This document shows, piece after piece, positions 51,644 to 59,686 of a stretch of 64,000 nucleotides of DNA. Within the stretch, counting starts at the first letter, position 1, and every line of letters begins with the position of its first letter. The stretch lies in assembly GCF_003355005.1 (NCBI RefSeq), contig NZ_CP029985.1, positions 1,665,001-1,729,000 of the forward strand, read 5' to 3'. The position numbers and the translations under genes are program-made. This stretch comes from Sphingomonas sp. FARSPH (lineage in GTDB: Bacteria; Pseudomonadota; Alphaproteobacteria; Sphingomonadales; Sphingomonadaceae). Below the pieces are notes generated by a model. It did no database searches. It was not told where the DNA came from and saw only the letters and a list, made by a program, of their open reading frames with translations.

Positions 51644-53848
51644 ATGGCACGGATCAGCAGGCGCGGGGTGATCGCAGGCGGCGGAGCGGGGGTCGGGCTC
51701 GTCGTCGCTTGGGCGCTGTGGCCGCGTCGCTATCGCCCGAACCTTGCCGCCGCGCCGGGCGAGCATGCGTTCGGCGCGTGGCTGAAGGTCGGCGAGGATG
51801 GCCATGTCACCGTCGCGGTGCCGCAGCTCGAACACGGCCAGGGCATCTGGACCGCGCTGGCGCAGGTCGTCGCGGACGAGCTCGGCGCGGACTGGCGCAC
51901 CGTCGGCGTCGAGCCCGCGCCGCTCAACCCGCTCTACGCCAATCCCGTCGCGCTCGATTCGCTGTTCGAGGGGCAGTATGACCGCGTGCCGGAGGCGCTG
52001 CGCCGGACGCTCGCCGCGCGCGCGACGCTGATGCTGACCGCGGGCTCCTCGTCGATCCGCATGTTCGAGGACGGCTGCCGCCAGGCGGGTGCGGCGGCGC
52101 GCGCCTTGCTGTGCATGGCGGCGGCGAAGCGCTGGGGCGTCGCGTGGGATGCGTGCGGCGTCGCGGGCGGCTTCGTCGTCCACGGCGACAAGCGGCTGCG
52201 CTTTGCGGCGCTCGCGGCGGAGGCGGCGCGGCTGACCCCGCCCGATCCGCTGCCCATCGGAATGCAGGGCGCCGGCAAGCTCGCCGGACGCGCGGTGCCG
52301 CGGCTCGATGCGCCCGCAAAGGTCGACGGCTCCGCCACCTTTGCAGGCGACATCCGTTTGCCCGACATGGTCCATGCCGCGATCCGGCAAGGGCCGACCG
52401 GCGACAGCCGGCTGGTCGCGGTCGATCCCGCCGTGGCCGATCGGACCCGCGGCGTGCTGACCGTCGTCGAAAACCCGCGCTGGGTCGCGGCGGTGGCGAC
52501 GACCTGGTGGGCGGCGGAGCGCGCGCTGCAGGCGATGGCGCCGCGCTTCGCCACGCCGGCGCCGGCGGTGGACGATGCGCGCATCGCAGCGACGCTGGCG
52601 GACGCGCTCAAGGCGAAGGGACATCGGCTGGCCGCGGTCGGCGAGATCGGCCAGCTGCTAGACGGCAACGGTGTGATCGCGGCGGACTATGCGGTCGACA
52701 TCGGCCTCCATGCGGCGCTCGAGACGCCGAGCGCGACCGCGGCCTATCGCGACGGGCGGCTCGAATTGTGGCTGCCGACCGGCGCGCCCGCGGTGGTGCG
52801 CGCCGCCGCGGCGCGGGCGGCGGGCATCGGCGAGGGCGAGGTCGTCGTCCACCCGGTGATGGGCGGCGGCGTGTCGTCGGCGACGCTCGATCCTTTGGTC
52901 GCGGAACAGGCGGCGATCCTCGCGGTGCGGCTGAAGCGGCCCGTCTGCCTCGTCTGGTCGCGGGCCGAGGACATCGCGCACGACCGCTACCGCCCGCCGG
53001 CGCGCGCGCGTCTGTCGGCGCGGCTGGCGGGCAATGGCGGGGTGGCGGCGTGGCAGGCGGCGATCGCCGCGCCGGCCACGGGGCGCGCACTCGCGGCGCA
53101 GCTGCTGCCCGCCGCCTTTGTCGCGGCGGCGAGCGGGCTGGGCGAGGCGGATCGCTATGCGGTGGCGGGCGCGCTGCCGCCCTATCGCATCCCCGCGGTT
53201 GCGATCGATCACCACCCTGCCGACATCGGCGTGCCGACAGGCCATGTCCGCGGCGGCGCGCATGGGGCGACGTGTTTCTTCACCGAAAGCTTCGTCGACG
53301 AACTGGCACGCGCGGCGAACAGCGAGCCCGTCTCCTACCGGATCGGCATGCTCGGCGGCGATACGCGGCTGGCGCGATGCCTGTCGACGGTCGCATCGCT
53401 CGGCGGCTGGGGCGGCGGCGTGCCGGGCAGCGGGCAGGGGATCGCCTGCCACGCGTTTCGCGGCAGCTTCGTCGCGGTACTGGCGGAGGCCGCGCTGGAG
53501 GACGGGCGCGTGCGCGTCGGCAGGCTGGTCGCGGCGGTCGATTGCGGGCGGACGATCAACGCCGACCTGGTGCTGCAGGCGATCGAGGGCGGCCTGATCC
53601 ACGGCCTGGCACAGGCGACCGGTGCGACGACGGGCATCGCGGCGGGGCGCGCGACGGCTCGGCGAATCGGCGACCTCGGCCTGCCGCGGCTGGTCGATTC
53701 GCCCGACATCAACATCGAGCTGATCCGCTCGGACGAGGAGCCGGGCGGCGTTGCCGAACTCGCGGTACCGCCGGTCGGCCCCGCGGTCGCCAATGCGCTG
53801 TTCGCGGCGACGGGACGGCGATGGCGCCATCTGCCCCTTCGGGCGTGA
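51644..53848 (+). CDS. Molybdopterin-binding oxidoreductase subunit, IorB-like, Tat-exported
   Basis: A 734-residue large subunit of the xanthine oxidase family resembling IorB (isoquinoline 1-oxidoreductase beta) and similar aldehyde dehydrogenases. The N-terminus MARISRRGVIAGGGAGVGLVVAWAL is a twin-arginine leader, perhaps uncleaved as an anchor. Cofactor regions are LEHGQGIWTALAQVVADELG and GHVRGGAHGATCFFTESFVDELA. The C-terminal catalytic-Glu region reads GGVAELAVPPVGPAVANALF, where relatives have Gly-Glu; the Glu is kept, the Gly is Ala. No iron-sulfur (IorA) subunit is adjacent. Ferrochelatase follows, 43 bases away. Confidence 0.88.
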   Translation: MARISRRGVIAGGGAGVGLVVAWALWPRRYRPNLAAAPGEHAFGAWLKVGEDGHVTVAVPQLEHGQGIWTALAQVVADELGADWRTVGVEPAPLNPLYANPVALDSLFEGQYDRVPEALRRTLAARATLMLTAGSSSIRMFEDGCRQAGAAARALLCMAAAKRWGVAWDACGVAGGFVVHGDKRLRFAALAAEAARLTPPDPLPIGMQGAGKLAGRAVPRLDAPAKVDGSATFAGDIRLPDMVHAAIRQGPTGDSRLVAVDPAVADRTRGVLTVVENPRWVAAVATTWWAAERALQAMAPRFATPAPAVDDARIAATLADALKAKGHRLAAVGEIGQLLDGNGVIAADYAVDIGLHAALETPSATAAYRDGRLELWLPTGAPAVVRAAAARAAGIGEGEVVVHPVMGGGVSSATLDPLVAEQAAILAVRLKRPVCLVWSRAEDIAHDRYRPPARARLSARLAGNGGVAAWQAAIAAPATGRALAAQLLPAAFVAAASGLGEADRYAVAGALPPYRIPAVAIDHHPADIGVPTGHVRGGAHGATCFFTESFVDELARAANSEPVSYRIGMLGGDTRLARCLSTVASLGGWGGGVPGSGQGIACHAFRGSFVAVLAEAALEDGRVRVGRLVAAVDCGRTINADLVLQAIEGGLIHGLAQATGATTGIAAGRATARRIGDLGLPRLVDSPDINIELIRSDEEPGGVAELAVPPVGPAVANALFAATGRRWRHLPLRA

Positions 53849-53891
53849 CGCTGGATCATCGCCGCGACCGGCGCGTATAGAGGCACGGACC

Positions 53892-54890
53892 ATGACACCG
53901 CCCGCCGACCATCCCGCCATCCCGCCGCGCAAGGTCGGCGTCCTCCTCGTCAACCTCGGCACGCCCGATGCGCCGGACCCGGCGTCGGTCAGACGCTATC
54001 TCGCCGAATTCCTGTCGGACAAGCGCGTCGTCGAAATTCCGCAGATCGTGTGGCAACCCATTCTGCGCGGCGCGGTGCTGACGACGCGCCCGAAGAAGAG
54101 CGCGCATGCCTATGGCCTCGTCTGGCGCGATGACGGTTCGCCGCTGGCCGCGATCACGCGCGCGCAGGCGACGAAGCTCGCCGATGCGTTCGGGCCGAAC
54201 GTCGTCGTCGACTGGGCGATGCGCTATGGCAATCCCGCGATCGGCGACCGGCTGGCGGCGATGAAGGCGCAAGGGTGCGAGCGCATCCTGATCGCGCCGC
54301 TCTACCCGCAATATTGCGCGGCGACGACCGCGACCGCCAACGACAAGGCGTTCGCCGCGCTCGCCGCGATGCGCTGGCAACCGGCGATCCGCACCCTGCC
54401 GCCCTATCACGACGATCCCGCCTATATCGACGCGCTGAAGGCGTCGGTGGAGACCCAGTTGGAGGCACTGGACTTCGCACCCGATGCGCTGCTCGTCAGC
54501 TTCCACGGCATGCCGCAGCGGACCCTGGAGCTGGGCGACCCCTACCACTGCCATTGCCAGAAGACGGCGCGGCTGCTGGGCGAGGCGATGGGGCGCGATG
54601 TCACGATCGCCTTCCAGTCGCGCTTCGGCCGCGCCAAATGGCTGGGCCCTGCGACGGATAGGGTGCTGGAGGCGATGCCCGGCCGCGGCATCCGCAAGGT
54701 CGCGGTGGTCGCGCCCGGATTCTCCGCGGATTGTATCGAGACGCTGGAGGAACTGGCGATCCGCGGCCGAGAGAGCTTCGAAGGCGCGGGCGGCACCCAT
54801 TTCGCCTATCTGTCGTGCCTCAACGACAGCGCGGTCGGCCTTGCGATGCTGCAGGCGCTGATCGCGCGTGAGTTGATGGGCTGGGCCTGA
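53892..54890 (+). CDS. hemH: Ferrochelatase
   Basis: Ferrochelatase inserts Fe2+ into protoporphyrin IX, the last step of heme synthesis, at the inner membrane. The 332-residue product has VGVLLVNLGTPDAP at the N-terminus, AMRYGNPAIGD, the metal-binding SFHGMPQRTLELGDPYHCHC with His205, and VVAPGFSADCIETLEEL with the catalytic Glu, then the C-terminal YLSCLNDS. The ATG at 53892 begins MTPPADHP. The start lies 43 bases after the molybdopterin subunit gene, so it could be co-transcribed. It is monocistronic otherwise. Confidence 0.95.
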   Translation: MTPPADHPAIPPRKVGVLLVNLGTPDAPDPASVRRYLAEFLSDKRVVEIPQIVWQPILRGAVLTTRPKKSAHAYGLVWRDDGSPLAAITRAQATKLADAFGPNVVVDWAMRYGNPAIGDRLAAMKAQGCERILIAPLYPQYCAATTATANDKAFAALAAMRWQPAIRTLPPYHDDPAYIDALKASVETQLEALDFAPDALLVSFHGMPQRTLELGDPYHCHCQKTARLLGEAMGRDVTIAFQSRFGRAKWLGPATDRVLEAMPGRGIRKVAVVAPGFSADCIETLEELAIRGRESFEGAGGTHFAYLSCLNDSAVGLAMLQALIARELMGWA

Positions 54891-54995
54891 CATCGCACCA
54901 CTCCGAACACGAAACGTCACGCTTCGCCCATTGCGGCTTTTCCGCGGGAGCCGTAGCGTCCGGCCCGAACCTAATAACTATGGGAGAGGCGCTTT

Positions 54996-55718
54996 ATGGC
55001 ACGGGTTGCGATCGTCACGGGCGGTACGCGCGGCATCGGCGAGGCGATCAGCCTCGCGTTGAAAGAGGCGGGGGTCACCGTCGTCGCCAATTACGCCGGT
55101 AACGACGAACGTGCGCAGGCCTTCACCGCGCGCACCGGCATCGCCGCGCGCAAGTGGGACGTCGCCGACTATGACGCGTGCCAGGATGGCTGCGCGCGCG
55201 TCGCGGCGGAGGTCGGCCCGATCGACATCGTCGTCAACAACGCCGGCATCACCCGCGACGGCACCATCCTGAAGATGGACTATCAGGCCTGGAAAGAGGT
55301 GATCGACACCAACCTGGGCGGATGTTTCAACATGGCCAAGGCGGTGTTCCCCGGCATGCGCGAGCGCAAATGGGGGCGGATCGTCAACATCGGATCGATC
55401 AACGGCCAGGCGGGCCAGTATGGCCAGGTCAACTATGCCGCTGCCAAGTCGGGTATCCACGGCTTCACCAAGGCGCTGGCACAGGAAGGCGCGCGGTTCG
55501 GCGTCACCGTCAACGCGATCGCGCCGGGCTATATCGACACCGACATGGTCGCCGCCGTGCCGGGCGACGTGCTGGAAAAGATCGTCGCCAAGATTCCCGT
55601 CGGTCGTCTGGGCCAGGCGAGCGAGATCGCGCGCGGCGTCGCCTTCCTCTGTTCGGACGAGGCGGGCTTCGTCACTGGATCGACCCTGAGCATCAACGGC
55701 GGCCAGCATATGTACTGA
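54996..55718 (+). CDS. phaB: Acetoacetyl-CoA reductase (PhaB)
   Basis: PhaB reduces acetoacetyl-CoA to (R)-3-hydroxybutyryl-CoA with NADPH, feeding PHA synthase. The 240-residue SDR has the TGGTRGIG cofactor motif at residues 8-15, NNAGI near 89, the catalytic Ser in NIGSINGQAGQYG, and Tyr147-x-x-x-Lys151 (YAAAK). The start follows GGGAGAGGCGCTTT. Its closest match is the PhaB subgroup of SDRs, judged by length, the QYGQVNYAAAKSGIHGFTKALAQE stretch and the SINGGQHMY ending. The synthase and phasin are 14 kb upstream; the thiolase is not in the window. Confidence 0.93.
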   Translation: MARVAIVTGGTRGIGEAISLALKEAGVTVVANYAGNDERAQAFTARTGIAARKWDVADYDACQDGCARVAAEVGPIDIVVNNAGITRDGTILKMDYQAWKEVIDTNLGGCFNMAKAVFPGMRERKWGRIVNIGSINGQAGQYGQVNYAAAKSGIHGFTKALAQEGARFGVTVNAIAPGYIDTDMVAAVPGDVLEKIVAKIPVGRLGQASEIARGVAFLCSDEAGFVTGSTLSINGGQHMY

Positions 55719-55870
55719 CGGGCGCGGGCCCGCGTGCCGCGGGCCGATGCGCCGGTCACAGCGGCGCAGCGCCCGGCACGGCCGGCGGGATCGGCAAAGA
55801 CCGATCCCGTCCGACGTCACGGCGGCGGCTTCGCCGTCGCCGCGCTGCCGCCGAGCCGTCCCCTGCACGC

Positions 55871-55899
55871 AAAAAGGGCCGGCTCTCGCGAGCCGACCC
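55871..55899 (-). terminator. Probable terminator of the glycine-zipper protein gene
   Basis: On the minus strand a ten-base stem (GGGTCGGCTC / GAGCCGGCCC, one mismatch, four-base loop) is followed by TTTTT (55875-55871). It lies 56 bases after the stop of the gene at 55955 and also faces the phaB end. Confidence 0.8.
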
Positions 55900-55954
55900 C
55901 TTCCACCCCGATACGCCACGCGGGAAACCGTGAGGGTATGCGCCCGACCGGGCG

Positions 55955-56347
55955 TTAGCGGCAGTAACCCGGACGATCCGACCGCTCCACCGCGCGGCCG
56001 GCGAGCGCGCCCGCGCCGGCACCGAGCACGGTGCCCAGCGTGCGATCGCCGCGCGTGTCGATCGTGCGGCCGAGCAGGCCGCCGGCGATCGCACCGACGA
56101 TCGTGCCGGTGGTGCCGCTGTTGCAGCGGCGCGGCGCACGGTCGCGGTAGTAACCGCGGTCGCCCCGATAGACGCGGCCGTCGTTATAGCCGCGGCCATA
56201 ATCGTAGCCGCCGCGGCCATAATCGTAGCCGCCGCGATCGTAATAGCCGTTGCCGTAATAACGCTGTGCCGCGGCGGGGGCGGTCGGCACGATGGCGCCC
56301 GCGGTCATGGTCAGCGCGGCAGCGGCGAGGCTCAGGGTCTTCAGCAT
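55955..56347 (-). CDS. Glycine-zipper 2TM-domain envelope protein
   Basis: A 130-residue exported protein. The signal peptide MLKTLSLAAAALTMTAGA ends near APAAAQ. A Tyr/Gly/Arg/Asp-rich stretch follows with the repeated GGYDYGR, then a glycine-zipper (TGTIVGAIAGGLLGRTI, LGTVLGAGAGALAGRAV) of the Rickettsia 17-kDa antigen-like family. Such proteins sit in the outer membrane or periplasm; the function is unknown. A 21-base DNA unit is tandemly repeated about 2.3 times at 56189-56236 and gives the GGYDYGR units. The ATG at 56347 is used. No partner gene is evident. Confidence 0.82.
   Translation of the reverse strand: MLKTLSLAAAALTMTAGAIVPTAPAAAQRYYGNGYYDRGGYDYGRGGYDYGRGYNDGRVYRGDRGYYRDRAPRRCNSGTTGTIVGAIAGGLLGRTIDTRGDRTLGTVLGAGAGALAGRAVERSDRPGYCR
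56189..56236. repeat. Intragenic 21-bp tandem repeat
   Basis: Two exact copies of a 21-base unit beginning GCCGCGGCCATAATCGTAG (56189-56209, 56210-56230) plus a partial third occur inside the glycine-zipper gene. They encode GGYDYGR repeats in frame, so copy-number change would alter the length without a frameshift. Confidence 0.85.
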
Positions 56348-56514
56348 GGGTCTTCTCCCGTTATTCCGTGGCGACGGTGGAAGGCCGGTCGGCCATCTCG
56401 TTTCCGTCGTCGATGAAGGGCTTTTGCGCGATTCGCGTTGAGCCGACCCTGAATGCGCATGTTATCCATCGTTCAGGCTTCCCGGCGCGGACGCGCTCCC
56501 TATGAGGGGCGGCC

Positions 56515-57540
56515 ATGCGCGTGGTTGTCAGCATCCTGTTGGTCGTTCTTGCGGTGCTGGCGGTGGTACCCGGCTGGACGGGCGAGACGCGCCTCGCCTT
56601 GCTTGGCGACCATCCGCAGATGATCGCGACGCGCGTCGCGCTCGATCCGCATGACCCTGCGCGCTTGCGACTGGGCGCGCTCACCTACATGGGTGGGGTC
56701 GGCCTGCGCAGCCTAGACCCGGCGTTCGGCGGCTATTCCTCGCTCGCGGTCGATGGTGAGGATTTCACCTTGCTCAGCGACGGCGGCAACGTCGTCACGT
56801 TCCGCATGGGCGCGGACTGGCACCCGCGCGCGATCGGCTTCCGCAACCTGCCCGCCGGCCCCGGCATCGGCTGGGACAAGCGCGACCGCGACACCGAATC
56901 GATGGTGCGTGATCCCGCCACGGGGCAAAGCTGGGTCGGGTATGAGAATTACAATGCGATCTGGCGCTACGCCCCCGGGTTCGCGCGGGTCGAGGGGCAT
57001 GTCGAACCACGGGCGATGCGCGACTGGCCGGTCAACGGCGGCCCCGAATCGCTGGCACGCCTGCCCGATGGACGGTTCGTGACGATCAGCGAGACGGGTC
57101 ATGTTCCCGCGTCACGCTGGCCGGGTACGCGGGCGGCGCGGCTGAAGACGCGCGACGCCCTGATCTTCGCGGGCGATCCGATCGCGGGCGGCGCGCCCGA
57201 GGCCTTCGCCTATGAGCCGGAGGGGCGATTCGATCCCGCCGATGCCGCCGCACTGCCGAACGGCGACCTGGTCGTGCTGGAGCGCGATTTCCGACTACCC
57301 TATCGATTCCACAACCGCATCGCGCGGGTTCCCGCATCGGCGATTCGGCCGGGCGGCATGGCGCGCGGCGTCACGCTCGCCTATCTCGACGCGCCGCTGA
57401 TTCACGACAATTTCGAAGGGATCGCCGTGACGCGCGAGGGCAGGGCGACGATGCTGTGGATCGTGTCGGACGACAACCAGTCGCTGTTGCAGCGCACGTT
57501 GCTGCTCAAGTTTCGGATCGATACGGCTGCCCGCCGATAG
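56515..57540 (+). CDS. Phytase-like esterase-domain protein, secreted
   Basis: A 341-residue protein. A short N-terminal hydrophobic helix (MRVVVSILLVVLAVLAVVPG) acts as signal or anchor. The rest matches the 'esterase-like activity of phytase' beta-propeller family: FGGYSSLAVDGEDFTLLSDGGN, DTESMVRDPATGQSWVGYENYNAIWRY, GGPESLARLPDGRFVTISE, and DNFEGIAVTREGRATMLWIVSDDN. Such proteins are often found as phytase-related or uncharacterised periplasmic hydrolases. No phosphate-metabolism neighbours are present. The ATG at 56515 follows a short spacer after TGAGGGGCGGCC. It is convergent with rpmB. Confidence 0.85.
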   Translation: MRVVVSILLVVLAVLAVVPGWTGETRLALLGDHPQMIATRVALDPHDPARLRLGALTYMGGVGLRSLDPAFGGYSSLAVDGEDFTLLSDGGNVVTFRMGADWHPRAIGFRNLPAGPGIGWDKRDRDTESMVRDPATGQSWVGYENYNAIWRYAPGFARVEGHVEPRAMRDWPVNGGPESLARLPDGRFVTISETGHVPASRWPGTRAARLKTRDALIFAGDPIAGGAPEAFAYEPEGRFDPADAAALPNGDLVVLERDFRLPYRFHNRIARVPASAIRPGGMARGVTLAYLDAPLIHDNFEGIAVTREGRATMLWIVSDDNQSLLQRTLLLKFRIDTAARR

Positions 57541-57553
57541 CGCGCACGCCAAT

Positions 57554-57584
57554 GGCCCGCCGCTCCGGGGTGGAGCGGCGGGCC
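57554..57584. terminator. Strong hairpin between convergent genes
   Basis: GGCCCGCCGCTCC (57554-57566) pairs perfectly with GGAGCGGCGGGCC (57572-57584), with a five-base loop GGGGT. It lies 14 bases after the phytase-like stop and 26 bases before the end of rpmB. There is no U-tract, but the 13-base GC stem could stop transcription from both sides. Confidence 0.7.
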
Positions 57585-57609
57585 GATGAATCCGTCGGAG
57601 AAGAAAGGC

Positions 57610-57909
57610 TTACGCCGCCTGTGCGGCGGTCGACAGCTTCTTGACGATGTCGCGCTTCAGGCGGCGGCAACGCAGCGACAGCTTCTCGTCGCTGGTCTTG
57701 ACCAGCCAGTTGTCGAGGCCGCCGTTATGCTCGACCGAACGCAGACCGTGTGTCGACACGCGCAGACGCACGCTCTTCTCGAGCGCGTCGGAGATCAGCG
57801 TGACGTTCTGCAGGTTGGGCAGGAAGGTCCGCTTGGTCTTGTTGTTGGCGTGGGAAACGTTGTTACCCACCTGCCGGCCCTTGCCGGTCAGCTCGCAAAT
57901 GCGCGACAT
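57610..57909 (-). CDS. rpmB: 50S ribosomal protein L28
   Basis: L28 is a structural protein of the large ribosomal subunit. The 99-residue product has the family start MSRICELTGKGRQVGNNVSHANNKTKRTFLPNLQ, the central RLRVSTHGLRSVEHNGGLDNWL and the C-terminus LRCRRLKRDIVKKLS. It has no Cys-pair zinc ribbon (only Cys5 and Cys81 are seen). It is alone here; rpmG is not adjacent. A promoter-like TTGACG-N17-TACTGG lies 52-80 bases upstream. Confidence 0.98.
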   Translation of the reverse strand: MSRICELTGKGRQVGNNVSHANNKTKRTFLPNLQNVTLISDALEKSVRLRVSTHGLRSVEHNGGLDNWLVKTSDEKLSLRCRRLKRDIVKKLSTAAQAA

Positions 57910-57960
57910 CGCTTTGATCCTGAATTTCGCCTTGGGTTCCGGTTGCCCGGAAAGTGGGCG

Positions 57961-57989
57961 CCAGTAACCGGTGACGGGCGATCCGTCAA
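57961..57989 (-). promoter_or_regulatory. Possible promoter of rpmB
   Basis: On the minus strand TTGACG (57989-57984) and TACTGG (57966-57961) are 17 bases apart, upstream of the rpmB ATG at 57909. The -35 hexamer matches five of six bases, the -10 is weaker. Predicted start point is about 45 bases before the start codon. Confidence 0.35.
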
Positions 57990-58090
57990 CCGTGCCATGC
58001 CCCGGAAAGCGTCGCGGACGGCATGATGCAACCCCGGCACGGCGGCGTCGTTGTTACGCCGGTGAATCATTTCAGGGAAGGGGTGCCGCC

Positions 58091-58300
58091 ATGCGAACGT
58101 TGCTCGTGCTCATCGGAATCGTCGCGCTGATTGCCGTCGCGCTGATGTATTTCGGCTTCATCAACATCGACCAGACCCGGCCCGCGCTGGTTCAGGCGCC
58201 CGCGTTCAAGGCGGATGTCGCGCGCGTCAGCGTCGGCACCGAGAACAAGACCGTCGCGGTGCCGACCGTCAACGTCGAAAAGCCCGCGAACACGCAGTAA
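58091..58300 (+). CDS. Small membrane-anchored protein, unknown
   Basis: This encodes 69 residues with one N-terminal membrane helix (LLVLIGIVALIAVALMYFGF, residues about 4-23), a short linker INIDQTRPALVQAPAFKADV and a periplasmic tail with VSVGTENKTVAVPTVNVEKP. The ATG follows GGGAAGGGGTGCCGCC. It is divergent from rpmB and 57 bases upstream of tadA, possibly in one operon with it. Similar short single-helix proteins with a VGTENKTV-type tail exist in sphingomonads; none has an assigned role to my knowledge. Confidence 0.7.
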   Translation: MRTLLVLIGIVALIAVALMYFGFINIDQTRPALVQAPAFKADVARVSVGTENKTVAVPTVNVEKPANTQ

Positions 58301-58357
58301 ATCGGGCCGGTCGGCGGGGGCTTTACCCCGACGGCATGCGGCGGCAGACGGGGAGGC

Positions 58358-58807
58358 ATGTTCCCGCTGCCGCCCCCGATGCGCCGTGCGCTCGACGCCG
58401 CGCGTGATGCCGCCGCGGCGGGCGAGGTGCCGGTCGGCGCCGCGCTCGTCTGGCGGGGAGAGGTGATCGCGGCCGCGGCGAATGCCCCGCGTGCGCTGCA
58501 CGACCCGACCGCGCACGCCGAAATCCGCGTCATCCGTGCGGCTGCCGCACTGCTTCAACGCGAGCGGTTGGAAGAGGCCGAATTGTGGGTGACGCTGGAA
58601 CCGTGCGCCATGTGTGCAGGCGCGATCGCGCATGCTCGGATCGGGCGGCTCTATTATGCGGCATCGGACGCGAAGGGCGGGGCGGTGGAGCACGGCGCCC
58701 GTGTGTTCGCGCACCCGACCTGCCATCACCGGCCCGAGGTTTACGCTGGGATTGGCGAGGGCGAGGCGGCAGCGTTGTTGCGCGATTTCTTCGCGGCGCG
58801 CCGCTGA
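58358..58807 (+). CDS. tadA: tRNA-specific adenosine deaminase
   Basis: TadA converts adenosine 34 of tRNA-Arg(ACG) to inosine. The 149-residue cytidine-deaminase-fold protein has the zinc and catalytic motifs His53-Ala-Glu55 (AHAEIRV) and Pro-Cys83-Ala-Met-Cys86 (LEPCAMCAGAI), plus the family-specific ASDAKGGAVEHG. Length matches TadA (about 150-165). A general guanine deaminase is a remote alternative, but the ASDxKxGA motif favours TadA. The ATG at 58358 begins MFPLPPPMRRAL. It is convergent with the OmpA lipoprotein gene. Confidence 0.93.
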   Translation: MFPLPPPMRRALDAARDAAAAGEVPVGAALVWRGEVIAAAANAPRALHDPTAHAEIRVIRAAAALLQRERLEEAELWVTLEPCAMCAGAIAHARIGRLYYAASDAKGGAVEHGARVFAHPTCHHRPEVYAGIGEGEAAALLRDFFAARR

Positions 58808-58814
58808 GGCGAAG

Positions 58815-58844
58815 CGCCGCCCCGGCGCGTCGGCCGGGGCGGCG
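58815..58844. terminator. Hairpin between convergent tadA and OmpA-family genes
   Basis: CGCCGCCCCGG (58815-58825) and CCGGGGCGGCG (58834-58844) form a perfect 11-base stem with an eight-base loop, in the 48-base gap between the two stops. It probably serves both transcripts; no U-tract is present. Confidence 0.65.
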
Positions 58845-58855
58845 TCTATCCCCCA

Positions 58856-59533
58856 TCAGCGCTGCAGATCGCTCTGGTTGATCGGCACGATCTTGATCTC
58901 GACGCGGCGATTCGCGGCGCGGCCGGCTTCGGTCTCGTTCGACGCGATCGGGTTGCTCTCCCCGAAGCCGCGCGTGCCGATGCGGGCGGGCTGCACGCCG
59001 CGGCTGGCGAGGTAATCGGCGACCGCGGTCGCGCGGCGCTCCGACAACTGCTGGTTGTACGCGTCCGACCCGGTCGAATCGGTGAAGCCGTACACGTCGA
59101 TATACGTCTGATTGTACTGCGCCAGCGTATCGGCGACCTGATCGAGCGTGCGCTGGAACTGCGGCTGCACCGTCGCGCTGTTGTAGGCGAAGGTGATGCC
59201 CGACGGGATGTTGAGCAGCAGGTTGTCGCCCTCGCGCACCACTTGCACGTCGGTGCCCTGCGTGCGGGCGCGCAGGTCGCGCTCCTGCTTGTCCATGTAG
59301 GCGCCGATGCCCGCGCCGGCGAGGCCGCCGATGCCAGCGCCCAGGATCTTGGCAGTGCGGTCGTTGCGTCCGCCGACGAGGTCGCCCAGCACATAGCCGC
59401 CCAGCGCGCCGCCGATGCCGCCGATCGCGGTCGACGACAGCCGTCGCTGGCCCGTCTCCGGGTCGGTGGTGCAGGCGGTGGTGGTGACCAGCGCGGTCAG
59501 CGCGGCAGCGGCGAACAGCTTGCTCTTCATCAT
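58856..59533 (-). CDS. OmpA-family lipoprotein with glycine zipper
   Basis: A 225-residue outer-membrane lipoprotein. The signal sequence MMKSKLFAAAALTALVTTTAC has the lipobox TTA|C, so lipidation at Cys21 is predicted. A glycine zipper follows (AIGGIGGALGGYVLGDLVGG, LGAGIGGLAGAGIGAYMD), then an OmpA-like peptidoglycan-binding domain (about residues 110-220) with YGFTDSTGSDAYNQQLSERRATAVADYL and NRRVEIKI. It links the outer membrane to peptidoglycan, like YiaD. Lgt (48470) would process it. The ATG at 59533 is taken with MM; ATG 59530 is equally possible. Confidence 0.92.
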   Translation of the reverse strand: MMKSKLFAAAALTALVTTTACTTDPETGQRRLSSTAIGGIGGALGGYVLGDLVGGRNDRTAKILGAGIGGLAGAGIGAYMDKQERDLRARTQGTDVQVVREGDNLLLNIPSGITFAYNSATVQPQFQRTLDQVADTLAQYNQTYIDVYGFTDSTGSDAYNQQLSERRATAVADYLASRGVQPARIGTRGFGESNPIASNETEAGRAANRRVEIKIVPINQSDLQR

Positions 59534-59686
59534 GTCCCTTTCCGATTGGATGCGGCGTTAAACACAGGTCCGAAGCGGCTTGTTCCGTGTCCGGTCTGAA
59601 CGCGCGATGATCGCGCGGCCTTCGCCACCGCGATCATCGAACCGGTTGTCGTGTCCGCGTTTGTCGGGCAAAGAGAGGCAACGCCG

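Noticed and set aside
51444..51650. Minus-strand ORF of 68 codons across copy B of the two-box element
   Set aside because: It is not matched by an ORF at copy A, and the shared conservation stops at the box edges, so it is likely spurious.
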